64,000 bases of DNA from Thalassospiraceae bacterium LMO-JJ14. GTDB lineage: Bacteria > Pseudomonadota > Alphaproteobacteria > Rhodospirillales > Casp-alpha2. The position numbers were made by a program, and so were the translations under genes. Below the pieces are notes generated by a model that was given only the letters and a program-made list of their open reading frames with translations, did no database searches and was not told the DNA's origin. This document shows positions 48,258 to 56,962 of this stretch, in pieces (positions within the stretch are counted from its first letter, which is position 1; each line of letters begins with the position of its first letter). Location of the stretch: contig CP134604.1 in the NCBI GenBank assembly GCA_021555105.2, positions 2,108,001 through 2,172,000 of the forward strand, in the 5' to 3' direction.

Positions 48258-48695
48258 ATGAGCGTCAACCTGATCAAGCTGTGCGTCGGCATCGAGAATC
48301 TGGCGCACCTGAAAGAGGTGCAGCAGCGCCGTCTTGAGCTGAAGCGCAAGTCCGGTGAGGCGGCGGAGCTGATGCACGTCACGCGGTCGTTCCCGCGCCG
48401 CGCCGCCGAGGTGCTGGACGGCGGCTCGCTGTATTGGGTCATCAAGGGCGTGATCCGCGTGCGCCAGCGCATCATCGATCTGCGCGAGACGGTGAACAAG
48501 GACGGCAACGCCGCCTGCGCCATCGTTTACGACGCCGACCACATCCAGACCGTGCCCCGTCCGTTCCGTGCCTTTCAGGGCTGGCGCTATCTCGATCCCG
48601 GCGATGCGCCGCGCGATCTGGACGATGTCGGCGCCGGTGCCGACGAGCTGCCCGAAGACATGGCCGACGAGCTTAGAAACCTTGGACTTCTTTAG
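48258..48695 (+). CDS. DUF1489 family protein
   Basis: The 145-residue protein matches the DUF1489 family of alphaproteobacteria: MSVNLIKLCVGIENLAHLKEVQ, HVTRSFPRRAAEVLDGGSLYWVIKG, and PFRAFQGWRYL with a C-terminal DLPxELxxLGLL-like end. It is predicted soluble. The function is unknown. It follows the HMG-CoA lyase gene by ten bases, perhaps as a passenger in that operon. Confidence 0.87.
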   Translation: MSVNLIKLCVGIENLAHLKEVQQRRLELKRKSGEAAELMHVTRSFPRRAAEVLDGGSLYWVIKGVIRVRQRIIDLRETVNKDGNAACAIVYDADHIQTVPRPFRAFQGWRYLDPGDAPRDLDDVGAGADELPEDMADELRNLGLL

Positions 48696-48777
48696 GTAAT
48701 TGCCGATATTGTATCGCATGGCCGGGGTTGCTAAGCTTCCGGCTTATTCGTGCACCGGCAAGGGAACGAAATAGCTG

Positions 48778-49263
48778 ATGGCCGACGATGAAATGGAAAT
48801 CATTAATCCGCCCAACACCTTGAAGAGCAAGGTCCGTGAGGGTGGGCCGGGCGCGGTTGACTTGGCGACGCTTGAGCGCGCCGAGAACGTCATCGCAGGC
48901 ATGGCCGACAGCTATCTTGAATGGGTTCAGGAAGATCTGGTCCGGATCGAGGCCGCTTACAAGAAGCTGGCCGCGGCCGCTGCACCGCGCAAGGAAGAAG
49001 CCGACATGGTGTTTCAGGTTGCGCATGACATCAAGGGTCAGGGCGGCAGCTTCGGTTACGACCTGATGACCCTGATCGCCAACGAACTTTGCCGGCTCAT
49101 CGAACGCCAGGAAGAATTCGGCGACGCCGAAGTGCAGGCCGTCAAGGTCCACATCGACGCCATGAAGCTGGTCATCCAGAACCGGATGAAGGGCGACGGC
49201 GGCACCAACGGCCAGGCCCTTGTCGAGGGCATTCGCCAGGTCGGCGACAAGCTGAACAAGTAA
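48778..49263 (+). CDS. Orphan histidine phosphotransfer (Hpt) domain protein
   Basis: The 161-residue mostly helical protein has His83 in QVAHDIKGQGGSFGYD, the HPt phosphorylation motif. The surrounding four-helix region spans about 35-155. It could relay phosphate between a hybrid kinase and a regulator, but no partner lies next to it. It has no membrane segment. AAGGGAACG precedes the ATG. Confidence 0.85.
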   Translation: MADDEMEIINPPNTLKSKVREGGPGAVDLATLERAENVIAGMADSYLEWVQEDLVRIEAAYKKLAAAAAPRKEEADMVFQVAHDIKGQGGSFGYDLMTLIANELCRLIERQEEFGDAEVQAVKVHIDAMKLVIQNRMKGDGGTNGQALVEGIRQVGDKLNK

Positions 49264-49288
49264 GCCCCGCTTTTCCCAGTCAAAGTAG

Positions 49289-49353
49289 ACGTCACCCCAA
49301 ACTTGATTTGGGGTCCATGATTCATGGGTCCTGAACCAAGTTCAGGACGACGT
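49289..49353. repeat. Intergenic repeat with CGTCACCCC / AGTTCAGGACGAC, copy 1
   Basis: ACGTCACCCCAAACTTGAT is followed by TTTGGGGTCCATGA and CATGGGTCCTGAACCAAG with AGTTCAGGACGACGT. The same pieces occur at 50747-50836. Each half is a small inverted repeat. It contains no gene. Confidence 0.75.
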
Positions 49354-49395
49354 AAAGGGCAGGACGTTTTCATTCCGGCACCCGCTTTCGCGGGT

Positions 49396-49479
49396 CCCTC
49401 CCTCTCCCAGGGGAGAGGGGGATTTGCATTCCTGCCCTCTCCTTGGGGAGAGGGTGGCGCGCAGCGCCGGGAGAGGGGA
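49396..49479. repeat. Intergenic CCCTCTCCC repeat, copy 3 (inverted)
   Basis: The segment reads as the reverse complement of the copies at 39803 and 41076: CTCTCCTTGGGGAGAGGGTG followed by GCGCGCAGCGCCGGGAGAGG. It ends at the xth stop codon, so it may also serve as the 3' end of that transcript. Confidence 0.78.
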
Positions 49480-49480
49480 G

Positions 49481-50293
49481 TCAGGCCGCTTTTGCGGTGG
49501 CGATGTCGGTGAATTTGCCCCACACGGGGGTGTGGTCGGAGGCTTTTTCCTTGGCGCGCGGCGTCTTGTCGATGCCGACGTCTTCCAGCAGGTCGGCGGC
49601 TTCCGGCGACAGCAACAGGTGGTCGATCCTGAGGCCGTTGTCCTTCTGCCACGCGCCGCGCTGGTAATCCCAGTATGAATAGGCGTGCAGGTCCGGATTC
49701 AGCGTCCGGTAAGCCTCGGTATAACCCAGATTGACCAGGGTGCGGAACCGCGCACGGCTTTCCGGGCGGCACAACGCATCGTCGGCAAACCTTTCGGGGT
49801 CGTAAACATCGACATCGGTCGGGCAGATGTTGTAATCGCCGCCGAGCACGACCGGGATCTGTTCGTCCAGAAGCGCGCGTCCCCGTGCGATCAGGCGGTC
49901 CATCCAGCCCAGCTTGTAGGTGAATTTTTCATGATCGGCGCCGGCCTCGTCGCGCGTCGGGTTGCCGTTCGGCAGATAGATGGAGGCAACGCGAAAGCCG
50001 CAGGTATCGGCTTCGAGGTAGCGCGCCTGCTCGTCGGACGCATCGCCGGGGAGTGCCCGGTGCACGACCTCGATCGGCTGCTTCGAGAGGATCGCGACGC
50101 CGTTATAGGTTTTCTGGCCGACGGTTTCGACGTGATAGCCGCATTCCTGGATCTCCAGGCGCGGGAAGGCATCGTCGACGGTCTTCAGTTCCTGCAAAAG
50201 GACGACGTCGGGCTGGAATTCACGCAGCCATTCGACGGCGCGCGGCAGCCGCGCCTTGATCGAGTTGACGTTCCATGTGGCGATAACGGTCAT
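49481..50293 (-). CDS. xth: Exodeoxyribonuclease III
   Basis: The 270-residue exonuclease-endonuclease-phosphatase protein repairs abasic and damaged 3' ends. Visible family motifs are ATWNVNSIKARL, VVLLQELK (catalytic Glu), GDYNICP with Asp and Asn, and the C-terminal LRIDHLLLSPEAADLL and DHTPVWGKF. It is on the minus strand behind erpA with a 21-base gap, so the two genes may form one unit. Confidence 0.94.
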   Translation of the reverse strand: MTVIATWNVNSIKARLPRAVEWLREFQPDVVLLQELKTVDDAFPRLEIQECGYHVETVGQKTYNGVAILSKQPIEVVHRALPGDASDEQARYLEADTCGFRVASIYLPNGNPTRDEAGADHEKFTYKLGWMDRLIARGRALLDEQIPVVLGGDYNICPTDVDVYDPERFADDALCRPESRARFRTLVNLGYTEAYRTLNPDLHAYSYWDYQRGAWQKDNGLRIDHLLLSPEAADLLEDVGIDKTPRAKEKASDHTPVWGKFTDIATAKAA

Positions 50294-50314
50294 GGGCGGG
50301 GAGGGGCGATGCGG

Positions 50315-50665
50315 TCAGATCGAAAACGACGTGCCGCAGCCGCAGCTCGACGTCGCGTTCGGATTGTCGACTTCGAAAAAGGCGGCGCCGAGATCGTCCT
50401 TGAAGTTGACGGTGCAACCGGCGAGGAAGCCGAGCGATACCTCGTCCGTCACCACGGCCGCGCCGTTGTGGGTGAAGGTGATGTCCTCGTCGGTGGTCTT
50501 GTCGGACAGATCGAAGGCGTACTGAAACCCCGAGCAACCGCCGCCGTTGACGGTAATGCGCAGCATCAGGTCATCGTTGCCCTGTATTTGCCGCAGCTTG
50601 GCGATGCGTGCCGCCGCGCTGTCGCTGATGATCAGGTCTTCGGTATTGTGCGTGCCGTCGGGCAT
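50315..50665 (-). CDS. erpA: Iron-sulfur cluster insertion protein ErpA
   Basis: The 116-residue A-type carrier has the three conserved cysteines Cys44 (GGGCSGFQY), Cys108 and Cys110 (SSCGCGTSF). ErpA hands [2Fe-2S] or [4Fe-4S] clusters to target enzymes. Close homologues IscA and SufA share the motifs; the neighbouring xth gene, typical for alphaproteobacterial erpA, favours this name. GGAGTTTCC lies before the ATG on the minus strand. Confidence 0.92.
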   Translation of the reverse strand: MPDGTHNTEDLIISDSAAARIAKLRQIQGNDDLMLRITVNGGGCSGFQYAFDLSDKTTDEDITFTHNGAAVVTDEVSLGFLAGCTVNFKDDLGAAFFEVDNPNATSSCGCGTSFSI

Positions 50666-50746
50666 CGGAAACTCCTTCTTACGTGCCTTATATGTAGTCT
50701 ACTCGATTTGAGTGTCAATCGCAGCAACTGTTCATCATGCCAATAT

Positions 50747-50836
50747 CGTCACCCTGAACTAGTTTCAGGGTCCATGCGCACGAGGGAAGGCGGTGCCGGA
50801 CCCTCATGGGTCCTGAACCAAGTTCAGGACGACGGG
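50747..50836. repeat. Intergenic repeat with CGTCACCCTGA / AGTTCAGGACGAC, copy 2
   Basis: CGTCACCCTGAACTAGTTTC, then AGGGTCCATG and CATGGGTCCTGAACCAAG with AGTTCAGGACGACGGG. The right half is identical to the element at 49289. It fills the 241-base gap between erpA and dgt, which otherwise shows no gene. Confidence 0.75.
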
Positions 50837-50906
50837 AGAGGAGCTTAACAAGCGGATCTAGGCTTCTTGCGTTGCTGTGAAGTGTGCCCTGAGCTACCCT
50901 TGCGGC

Positions 50907-52121
50907 ATGGATGAAGCAAAGCCGATTGAGCCGGTTTCGACCGAGCGCCCGCCCCTGAAAGCGTATGCCTGCCGCTCGGCGGACAGCCGCGGACGGCTGT
51001 TTCCGGAGCCGGAAAGCAAGACCCGGGGCGCGTTCCAGCGCGACCGCGACCGGATCATCCATTCCGCCGCGTTCCGCCGTCTTGAATACAAGACGCAGGT
51101 GTTCGTCAATCACGAGGGCGATTCGTTCCGCACCCGTCTCACGCACTCGCTGGAAGTGTCGCAGATCGCGCGGTCCGTCTGCCGTTGTCTGGGCCTCAAC
51201 GAGGATCTGGGCGAGACTTTGGCGCTGGCGCACGATCTCGGCCATCCGCCGTTCGGTCACGCTGGCGAGGACGCGCTGAAGGAAATGATGAAGCCGTTCG
51301 GCGGCTTCGATCACAATGCGCAGTCGCTCAGGGTCGTCACCAAGCTGGAAGCGCGCTACGCCGATTTCGACGGCCTCAACCTGACGTGGGAAACGCTGGA
51401 AGGCGTGGTCAAGCACAACGGGCCGCTGCTCAGGGGGCGCAAGAAACTCGAAGATCTGCCGCGCGGCATTCTCGATTATTCGGCGGCGCAGGATCTGGAA
51501 CTCGCCACCTTCGCCAGCGCCGAGGCGCAGGTCGCGGCGATCGCCGACGATATCGCCTATAACAACCACGATATCGACGACGGCCTCAGGGCCGGCCTGT
51601 TCAGTATCGACGATCTGAAGGACGTGCCCTTGGTCGGGCCGATGTTCCATGAGGTGCAGCGTAAATACCCGGAACTGGATATCTCGCGCACCATCCACGA
51701 AGCGATCCGCCGCCTGATCGGCGAGATGGTCGGCGACCTGCTGAGCGAAACGCAGCAGCGAATCGATGCCGCCAGACCGGGGACGGCCGCCGATATCCGC
51801 CATCTGGATCATCCGGTGGCGCAGTTTTCCGAGGAAATGCGCGCCAACGACCGGGCGCTGAAGACGTTCCTGTTCGAGAACATGTACCGCCACTACAAGC
51901 TGAACCGCATGACGTCCAAGGCACGCCGGGTCGTCGTCGACCTGTTTCAGCTGTTGCTGGACGAGCCGGGCTGCCTGCCGACCGAATGGCGTAAAAATGC
52001 AGGAAAACCGGGCTCGCGCGAGACGGCGGAGCTGGTTTGCGACTATATCGCCGACATGACCGACCGGCTGGCGCTGGATGAACACCGCCGGCTGTTCGAT
52101 CTGCAATCCAGGACCTCCTGA
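50907..52121 (+). CDS. dgt: Deoxyguanosinetriphosphate triphosphohydrolase-like protein
   Basis: The 404-residue HD-domain protein has metal-binding His/Asp residues in RLTHSLEVSQIAR and LAHDLGHPPFGHAGEDALKEMM, and an N-terminal RGAFQRDRDRIIHSAAFRRLEYKTQVF. This class hydrolyses dNTPs to nucleosides and triphosphate. The ATG at 50907 gives the family N-terminus; a GTG at 50877 is in frame. In relatives it stands before argS, which is missing here. Confidence 0.92.
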   Translation: MDEAKPIEPVSTERPPLKAYACRSADSRGRLFPEPESKTRGAFQRDRDRIIHSAAFRRLEYKTQVFVNHEGDSFRTRLTHSLEVSQIARSVCRCLGLNEDLGETLALAHDLGHPPFGHAGEDALKEMMKPFGGFDHNAQSLRVVTKLEARYADFDGLNLTWETLEGVVKHNGPLLRGRKKLEDLPRGILDYSAAQDLELATFASAEAQVAAIADDIAYNNHDIDDGLRAGLFSIDDLKDVPLVGPMFHEVQRKYPELDISRTIHEAIRRLIGEMVGDLLSETQQRIDAARPGTAADIRHLDHPVAQFSEEMRANDRALKTFLFENMYRHYKLNRMTSKARRVVVDLFQLLLDEPGCLPTEWRKNAGKPGSRETAELVCDYIADMTDRLALDEHRRLFDLQSRTS

Positions 52122-52208
52122 GGGCGGTCCTGTCTGTAAAGGCCGTGGGCGGCCTGTCCGCCTTGTGATCGGTCGAAACGCGTCCTTGCGCCGGTTCCGG
52201 CGTGCCTG

Positions 52209-52237
52209 TTACCCACATGGGTTCTGGCGTATATAAT
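52209..52237 (+). promoter_or_regulatory. Probable promoter before the SPOR-domain gene
   Basis: A perfect TATAAT at 52232-52237 is preceded by TTACCC at 52209-52214 with 17-base spacing. Transcription would begin around 52244, some 73 bases before the SPOR gene. The -10 is exact; the -35 is weak. Confidence 0.55.
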
Positions 52238-52316
52238 ACTTGCGATTCGGCAATATCGTGCCAATTCAAGATTGGCGTGAATACCGCACGTTTCAGCGGA
52301 TGGGAGAAGAAACAGA

Positions 52317-53321
52317 ATGGCGCTATCAGCGAATTCCGACATGAAGGTGTCGTCGCCGGAACCCGAGGTCGAGGGAGATGGCGATACGGCGCGCACCGGT
52401 TCCGGTGCGACGCTCAAGGTGCTGGGCGCGCTGGTCGGCCTGACGCTGATCGCGGGGGGCGTGTGGATCGGCTTCGGGGAACGCATCGTGATGATGATGA
52501 GCCCCGATGACGGCGATGTGCCGGTGCTGGCCGCCGATCCGTCGCCGATCAAGGTGCGGCCTGAAAATCCCGGCGGCATGCAGGTGCCGAACCAGGGACG
52601 GCTGGTGTATGGCGTCGTCGACGGCACGTCCACGCAGCCGCGCGTCGAACGGCTGTTGCCGTCACCGGAAAAGCCCGTCGCCGTCGATGAAGTCCTGAAA
52701 CGCGGTGTGCCGGAAACCTCTGAAGTCGTGACCGGCACCGCGCCGCGCGGCACCGCCGATATGAATTCGAGCGCCCCGGTGCGCCTGACGCCGACGGAAT
52801 CCACGCAGCCACCGCTCTCGGCCGTTCCCAGCGCCGCCGATGTCGCCAAACTGCAGCCGACGGCACCGCCGCCGCCGCCACCGGCCGGCCAGACGGCATC
52901 CGCTGCCCAGCCGGCACAAACGGCGCCACCACCGGCCGCGCCGCCGGTCCCGCGCGCGCCTGCGGTTTCCGCAGCGCCCAAACCGGCACCGAAAGCACCG
53001 TCAGCACCGGCGCAGACCGCCACCGCCACGCCGGTGCCGGAATCCCCGGCCTCGGACATCACGCAGTCCTACCGGATCCAGCTCGCGGCATCGCGCAGCG
53101 AAGATGCGGTCAAATCGGAATGGGACCGCCTGCGCCGCCGCCATGTCGATCTGCTGGGGGAATTGCGTCTGCAGGTCATGCGCATCGATCTGGGGGCGAC
53201 CAGGGGTGTGTTCTATCGCCTGCGCGCCGGTCCGCTCGCGGACGCGGCCGCCGCCAAGACGCTGTGTGAGCGTCTCAAGCAAAGGAAGCTCGGCTGTCTG
53301 GTCGTGAAACCGGGGGCCTGA
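52317..53321 (+). CDS. SPOR-domain protein
   Basis: The 334-residue protein has one membrane segment (about 32-52, VLGALVGLTLIAGGVWIGF). A long Pro/Ala-rich periplasmic linker follows, then a C-terminal SPOR domain (about 250-332, SYRIQLAASRSEDAVKSEW, VFYRLRAGPLADAAAAKTLC, KLGCLVV). SPOR domains bind septal denuded peptidoglycan. Its neighbour nagZ is a peptidoglycan hexosaminidase whose start overlaps its stop. GGGAGAAGAAAC precedes the ATG. Confidence 0.9.
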   Translation: MALSANSDMKVSSPEPEVEGDGDTARTGSGATLKVLGALVGLTLIAGGVWIGFGERIVMMMSPDDGDVPVLAADPSPIKVRPENPGGMQVPNQGRLVYGVVDGTSTQPRVERLLPSPEKPVAVDEVLKRGVPETSEVVTGTAPRGTADMNSSAPVRLTPTESTQPPLSAVPSAADVAKLQPTAPPPPPPAGQTASAAQPAQTAPPPAAPPVPRAPAVSAAPKPAPKAPSAPAQTATATPVPESPASDITQSYRIQLAASRSEDAVKSEWDRLRRRHVDLLGELRLQVMRIDLGATRGVFYRLRAGPLADAAAAKTLCERLKQRKLGCLVVKPGA

Positions 53322-54355
53322 TGTCTTCAAGCGACACACCGCTGCCGATGGCAGCGATCTTCGGCTGTGCCGGGACCGAGCTTGGGATCGAGGAACGTTA
53401 TTTCTTCGAAACCGCCGACCCGCTGGGATTCATCCTGTTCACACGCAATATCGACAATCCCGATCAGGTCCGGAAACTGGTCGCTGAGCTGCGCGCCGCC
53501 GTCGGCCGTGACGATGCGCCGGTTCTGATCGATCAGGAAGGCGGGCGGGTACAGCGCCTAGGGCCGCCCAACTGGCGGGCCCGGCCGGCGCAGAACCTGT
53601 TTGCGCGCATTGCCGCAGAAGACCGCTCGTTGGCCCGTGAAGCGGCTAGCCTGAATGCGCACCTGATGGCGGCGGAGCTGAGCGGACTTGGCATCGATGT
53701 CGATTGTCTGCCGGTGCTCGATGTACTGAGCGACGATGCGCACGACGTGATCGGCGACCGCGCTTTCGGCAGCGATCCGGCGCTGATCGCCGAATTGGGC
53801 GAGGCGGTGATTGCCGGCTTGATGGCCGGCGGCGTGATGCCGGTCGCCAAGCACCTGCCGGGGCATGGCCGCGCCAGACAGGACAGCCATCTCGAACTGC
53901 CGCGTGTGGACAGCGATGCGGAGACCCTGAGAAACACCGATTTTCTGCCGTTCCGGCATCTGTACTACGCGCCCTGGGGGATGACGGCGCACATCGTCTA
54001 TGAAGCGTTCGATGACGAAAACCCAGCGACGCTGTCGGAAACCGTGATTCAGGAAGTCATTCGCGGTGAAATCGGCTTTTCCGGTTTCCTGATCTCGGAC
54101 GATATCAACATGAAGGCGCTGAGCGGTAGCGAGGCGGAGAATGCCGTTCGTGCCCTCGATGCCGGCTGCGATGCGGTCCTGCATTGCAATGGCGAACTCG
54201 ACGACATGATCAAGGTCGCCGACGGTCTGCCTGAGTTGAGCGGCATGTCCATGCAGCGGCTGCAATCGGCGCATGCGATGATGCCGGTCGTCGAGGAAAT
54301 CGACGCTGCCCGATTGCAGGCACAATTCGATGATATGACCGCACCCTGGTCATAA
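53321..54355 (+). CDS. nagZ: Beta-N-acetylhexosaminidase NagZ
   Basis: The 344-residue glycoside hydrolase family 3 enzyme removes GlcNAc from peptidoglycan fragments during recycling. The signature VAKHLPGHGRARQDSHLELP contains the catalytic His on its flexible loop. The nucleophile Asp is in FLISDDINMKALSG, and INNP-like GFILFTRNIDNPDQV occurs at the N-terminus. No signal peptide is present, as expected for this cytoplasmic enzyme. The ATG lies in the SPOR stop codon. Confidence 0.94.
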   Translation: MSSSDTPLPMAAIFGCAGTELGIEERYFFETADPLGFILFTRNIDNPDQVRKLVAELRAAVGRDDAPVLIDQEGGRVQRLGPPNWRARPAQNLFARIAAEDRSLAREAASLNAHLMAAELSGLGIDVDCLPVLDVLSDDAHDVIGDRAFGSDPALIAELGEAVIAGLMAGGVMPVAKHLPGHGRARQDSHLELPRVDSDAETLRNTDFLPFRHLYYAPWGMTAHIVYEAFDDENPATLSETVIQEVIRGEIGFSGFLISDDINMKALSGSEAENAVRALDAGCDAVLHCNGELDDMIKVADGLPELSGMSMQRLQSAHAMMPVVEEIDAARLQAQFDDMTAPWS

Positions 54356-54388
54356 ACGCCGTCCAGGCAACATCACGAAAGCGAGCAC

Positions 54389-55084
54389 ATGGGCTACGAA
54401 TTCGATACCATTGCCTACACGATATCGGTGTGGACGCTGCCGGTCCTGCTGGCCGTGACCCTGCACGAGGCGGCGCACGGCTGGGTGGCGATGAAGCTCG
54501 GCGACCCGACGGCGAAGATGCTGGGCCGCGTCACGTTCAATCCGTTCCGGCATATCGACCCGATGGGCACCGTCATCATACCGGTGATGATGCTGCTTCT
54601 GAGCGGTGGGCGGATGATGTTCGGATTCGCAAAACCGGTGCCGGTGGACTTCAGAAAGCTGAAAAATCCGCGCCGCGACATGATTCTGGTGGCCGCCGCC
54701 GGGCCGGGCATGAACCTGCTTTTGGCGATCCTCGCCGCAGCGTCGTTTCATTTTGCTTTTCTGCTCGACGGCGATGCCCAGGACTGGCTCGCGCAAAATC
54801 TCGCAAATGCTATTTGGATCAATATCTTACTGGCTGTCTTTAATATGCTGCCGATCCCGCCGCTGGATGGTGGGCGGGTTGCCGTCGGCATCCTGCCGTG
54901 GCCGCTGGCACAGCGCCTGGCGCGGCTTGAGCGGGTCGGCATCTTCATCGTCCTGGGTGCGATCTTTTTACTGCCGTGGATCGGTGGCATGATTGGGCTT
55001 GATCTGAACCTTTTCCAGTGGCTAGTGATCACGCCGACGGCCCACATACAGGATTTCATCCTGACGCTTGTCGGTCTTAAATGA
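54389..55084 (+). CDS. Site-2-protease-family membrane protein (M50)
   Basis: The 231-residue protein has the zinc motif HEAAHG early (about residues 27-32) and the second metal ligand region in NMLPIPPLDGGRV. About five hydrophobic helices are present. Site-2 proteases cut membrane-bound substrates. It commonly sits between nagZ and scpA in alphaproteobacteria; its substrate is unknown. It is 33 bases after nagZ. Confidence 0.9.
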   Translation: MGYEFDTIAYTISVWTLPVLLAVTLHEAAHGWVAMKLGDPTAKMLGRVTFNPFRHIDPMGTVIIPVMMLLLSGGRMMFGFAKPVPVDFRKLKNPRRDMILVAAAGPGMNLLLAILAAASFHFAFLLDGDAQDWLAQNLANAIWINILLAVFNMLPIPPLDGGRVAVGILPWPLAQRLARLERVGIFIVLGAIFLLPWIGGMIGLDLNLFQWLVITPTAHIQDFILTLVGLK

Positions 55085-55129
55085 GGACTGGTCTGATAAC
55101 GGCGCCGCGTGCGTCCGTGGTTGATGTAA

Positions 55130-56002
55130 ATGGCTGATATTATCGAATTCGATCCGAACCCCGACGAGATCCTCAACGACGCGCCCGCCGTCGTCAGTTC
55201 GTTCGTCGTCGACCTGGAAGGGTTCGAAGGGCCGATCGACGTTCTGTTGCAGCTGGCGCGCGACCAGAAGGTCGATCTGGTGCATATCTCGATCCTCGAA
55301 CTTGCCGATCAGTACCTCGGCTTCGTCGCCGAGGCGCGCCGTCACAATCTGGAACTCGCCGCCGATTATCTGGTGATGGCAGCGTGGCTGGCGTTCCTGA
55401 AATCGCGCCTGTTGCTGCCCGATCTTTCCAGCGAGGAAGAACCGACCGGCGAGGAAATGGCCGCCGCCCTGCAATACCAGCTGCGCCGTCTGCAGGCGAT
55501 GCAGAACGCCGGGCAGGGGCTGATGCAGCGCCCCCGGCTCGGCCAGGACTTCCTCGGCCGCGGCGACCCGGAACGCTTCAAGCCGCGCGAGGTCGAAATT
55601 CTCGACGCGACGCTGTACGACCTGTTGAAAGCCTACGCCGAACAGCATACGCGCAAGAACGCGCACGCACCGATGCATATCGAGGCGTTCGAGATCTACA
55701 CCGTCGAGGATGCGCTGGGCCGGCTGCGCCGCCTTGTCGGCATGACACCCGACTGGCAGGACCTGTGGACGTTTCTGCCCGACGGTCTCAAGGGGCACCT
55801 GCTGACCCGCTCGGCGGTGGCATCGACGTTCGCCGCCAGCCTTGAAATGGCCAAGGAAGGCAAGGTTGCGATTCGCCAGACGGCGACGTTCGGGCCGATC
55901 TTTCTGCAGGGCAGGCGCGATGCGCCGATTGAGGAAGCCGCGCCTACGGTGACGGAAAACAAACCCAACGAGAGCCAATCCACGTCGGAGCCGGAAGAAT
56001 AG
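55130..56002 (+). CDS. scpA: Segregation and condensation protein A
   Basis: The 290-residue kleisin-like protein shows the ScpA pattern FVVDLEGFEGPIDVLLQLARDQKVDLVHISILELADQYL and AADYLVMAAWLAFLKSRLLLP, with a C-terminal winged-helix region. It bridges Smc heads in the condensin complex with ScpB. The C-terminal tail (about 25 residues) is acidic. The scpB ATG follows its stop directly. Confidence 0.94.
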   Translation: MADIIEFDPNPDEILNDAPAVVSSFVVDLEGFEGPIDVLLQLARDQKVDLVHISILELADQYLGFVAEARRHNLELAADYLVMAAWLAFLKSRLLLPDLSSEEEPTGEEMAAALQYQLRRLQAMQNAGQGLMQRPRLGQDFLGRGDPERFKPREVEILDATLYDLLKAYAEQHTRKNAHAPMHIEAFEIYTVEDALGRLRRLVGMTPDWQDLWTFLPDGLKGHLLTRSAVASTFAASLEMAKEGKVAIRQTATFGPIFLQGRRDAPIEEAAPTVTENKPNESQSTSEPEE

Positions 56003-56920
56003 ATGGAACGCCCAATGGCCGAACAACATGCAAACGATGACGCCCTGAACGAAGCAGCGGAGCAGGAAGAGGCACTTGGCGAAACCGCCGAAGCCGTGCC
56101 TGCCGCCAACGAGGACGAAGCCGACCCGGAAACGGTGCCTGAAGCGGATGCCGATGCCGCGGACGCCGATGAAGCTGCCGATGATGCGACGCCGCTGGCC
56201 GAGGACGGTGCGGAAAATCCCGTCGATCCCGAAACCTGGGACCGATATCTTCGGATTACCGAGGCCCTATTGTTTGCTTCCGCCGAGCCGCTGACCGAGC
56301 GCATGCTGGCCAATCGGCTGCCCGAAGATGCCGACGTCAAGGGGCTCTTGAAGGCGCTGCGCAACCTGTACGAAGGCCGCGGCGTGCATCTGATGCGTGC
56401 CGGGGCGTCATGGGCGTTCCGCACCGCGCCGGACCTGACCGATTATCTGAACAAGGAAGTCGAGGTCGCGCGCAAGCTCAGCCGTGCCGCCATCGAAACG
56501 CTCGCCATCATCGCCTATCACCAGCCGGTGACGCGTGCCGAGATCGAGGAAATTCGCGGCGTCAGTATCTCCAAGGGCACCATCGACGTTCTGATGGAAG
56601 AAGAATGGATCAAGCCGCGCGGCCGCCGCCAGACACCGGGCCGGCCATTGCAGTGGGGCACCACCGACGGCTTCCTGGATCACTTCGGGCTGGAAACGCT
56701 GCGCGACCTGCCGGGCGTCGACGAAATGAAGGCGGCCGGGCTTCTCGATGCCTCGCCGGCGATCAACGCCTATCGCGCCACCGCCGATCTGTTCAACGAA
56801 GCCGAGAGTGCCGAGGAAGAGACCGACGGGGACGGGGAAGACGCTTTGCCCGCCGATGCGCTCAGCGAGCCCCGCGACGAACCGGAAGAGCCGCTCGATC
56901 CCGACGGTGGGGATTTTTAG
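56003..56920 (+). CDS. scpB: Segregation and condensation protein B
   Basis: The 305-residue protein has two winged-helix domains (about 80-235) with ITEALLFASAEPLTERMLANRLP, LSRAAIETLAIIAYHQPVTRAEIEEIRGVS and GRRQTPGRPLQWGTTDGFLDHFG. It binds ScpA in the Smc complex. Unusually long acidic Ala/Glu/Asp stretches flank the core: about 75 residues at the N-terminus and about 45 at the C-terminus. GGAAG six bases before ATG 56003 supports this start. In relatives tatA follows; here a 5.4-kb module intervenes. Confidence 0.92.
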   Translation: MERPMAEQHANDDALNEAAEQEEALGETAEAVPAANEDEADPETVPEADADAADADEAADDATPLAEDGAENPVDPETWDRYLRITEALLFASAEPLTERMLANRLPEDADVKGLLKALRNLYEGRGVHLMRAGASWAFRTAPDLTDYLNKEVEVARKLSRAAIETLAIIAYHQPVTRAEIEEIRGVSISKGTIDVLMEEEWIKPRGRRQTPGRPLQWGTTDGFLDHFGLETLRDLPGVDEMKAAGLLDASPAINAYRATADLFNEAESAEEETDGDGEDALPADALSEPRDEPEEPLDPDGGDF

Positions 56921-56962
56921 GACGTCTTGAGGAGGGGGGCAGCTTTTAGCTGTGCCTGAAAA

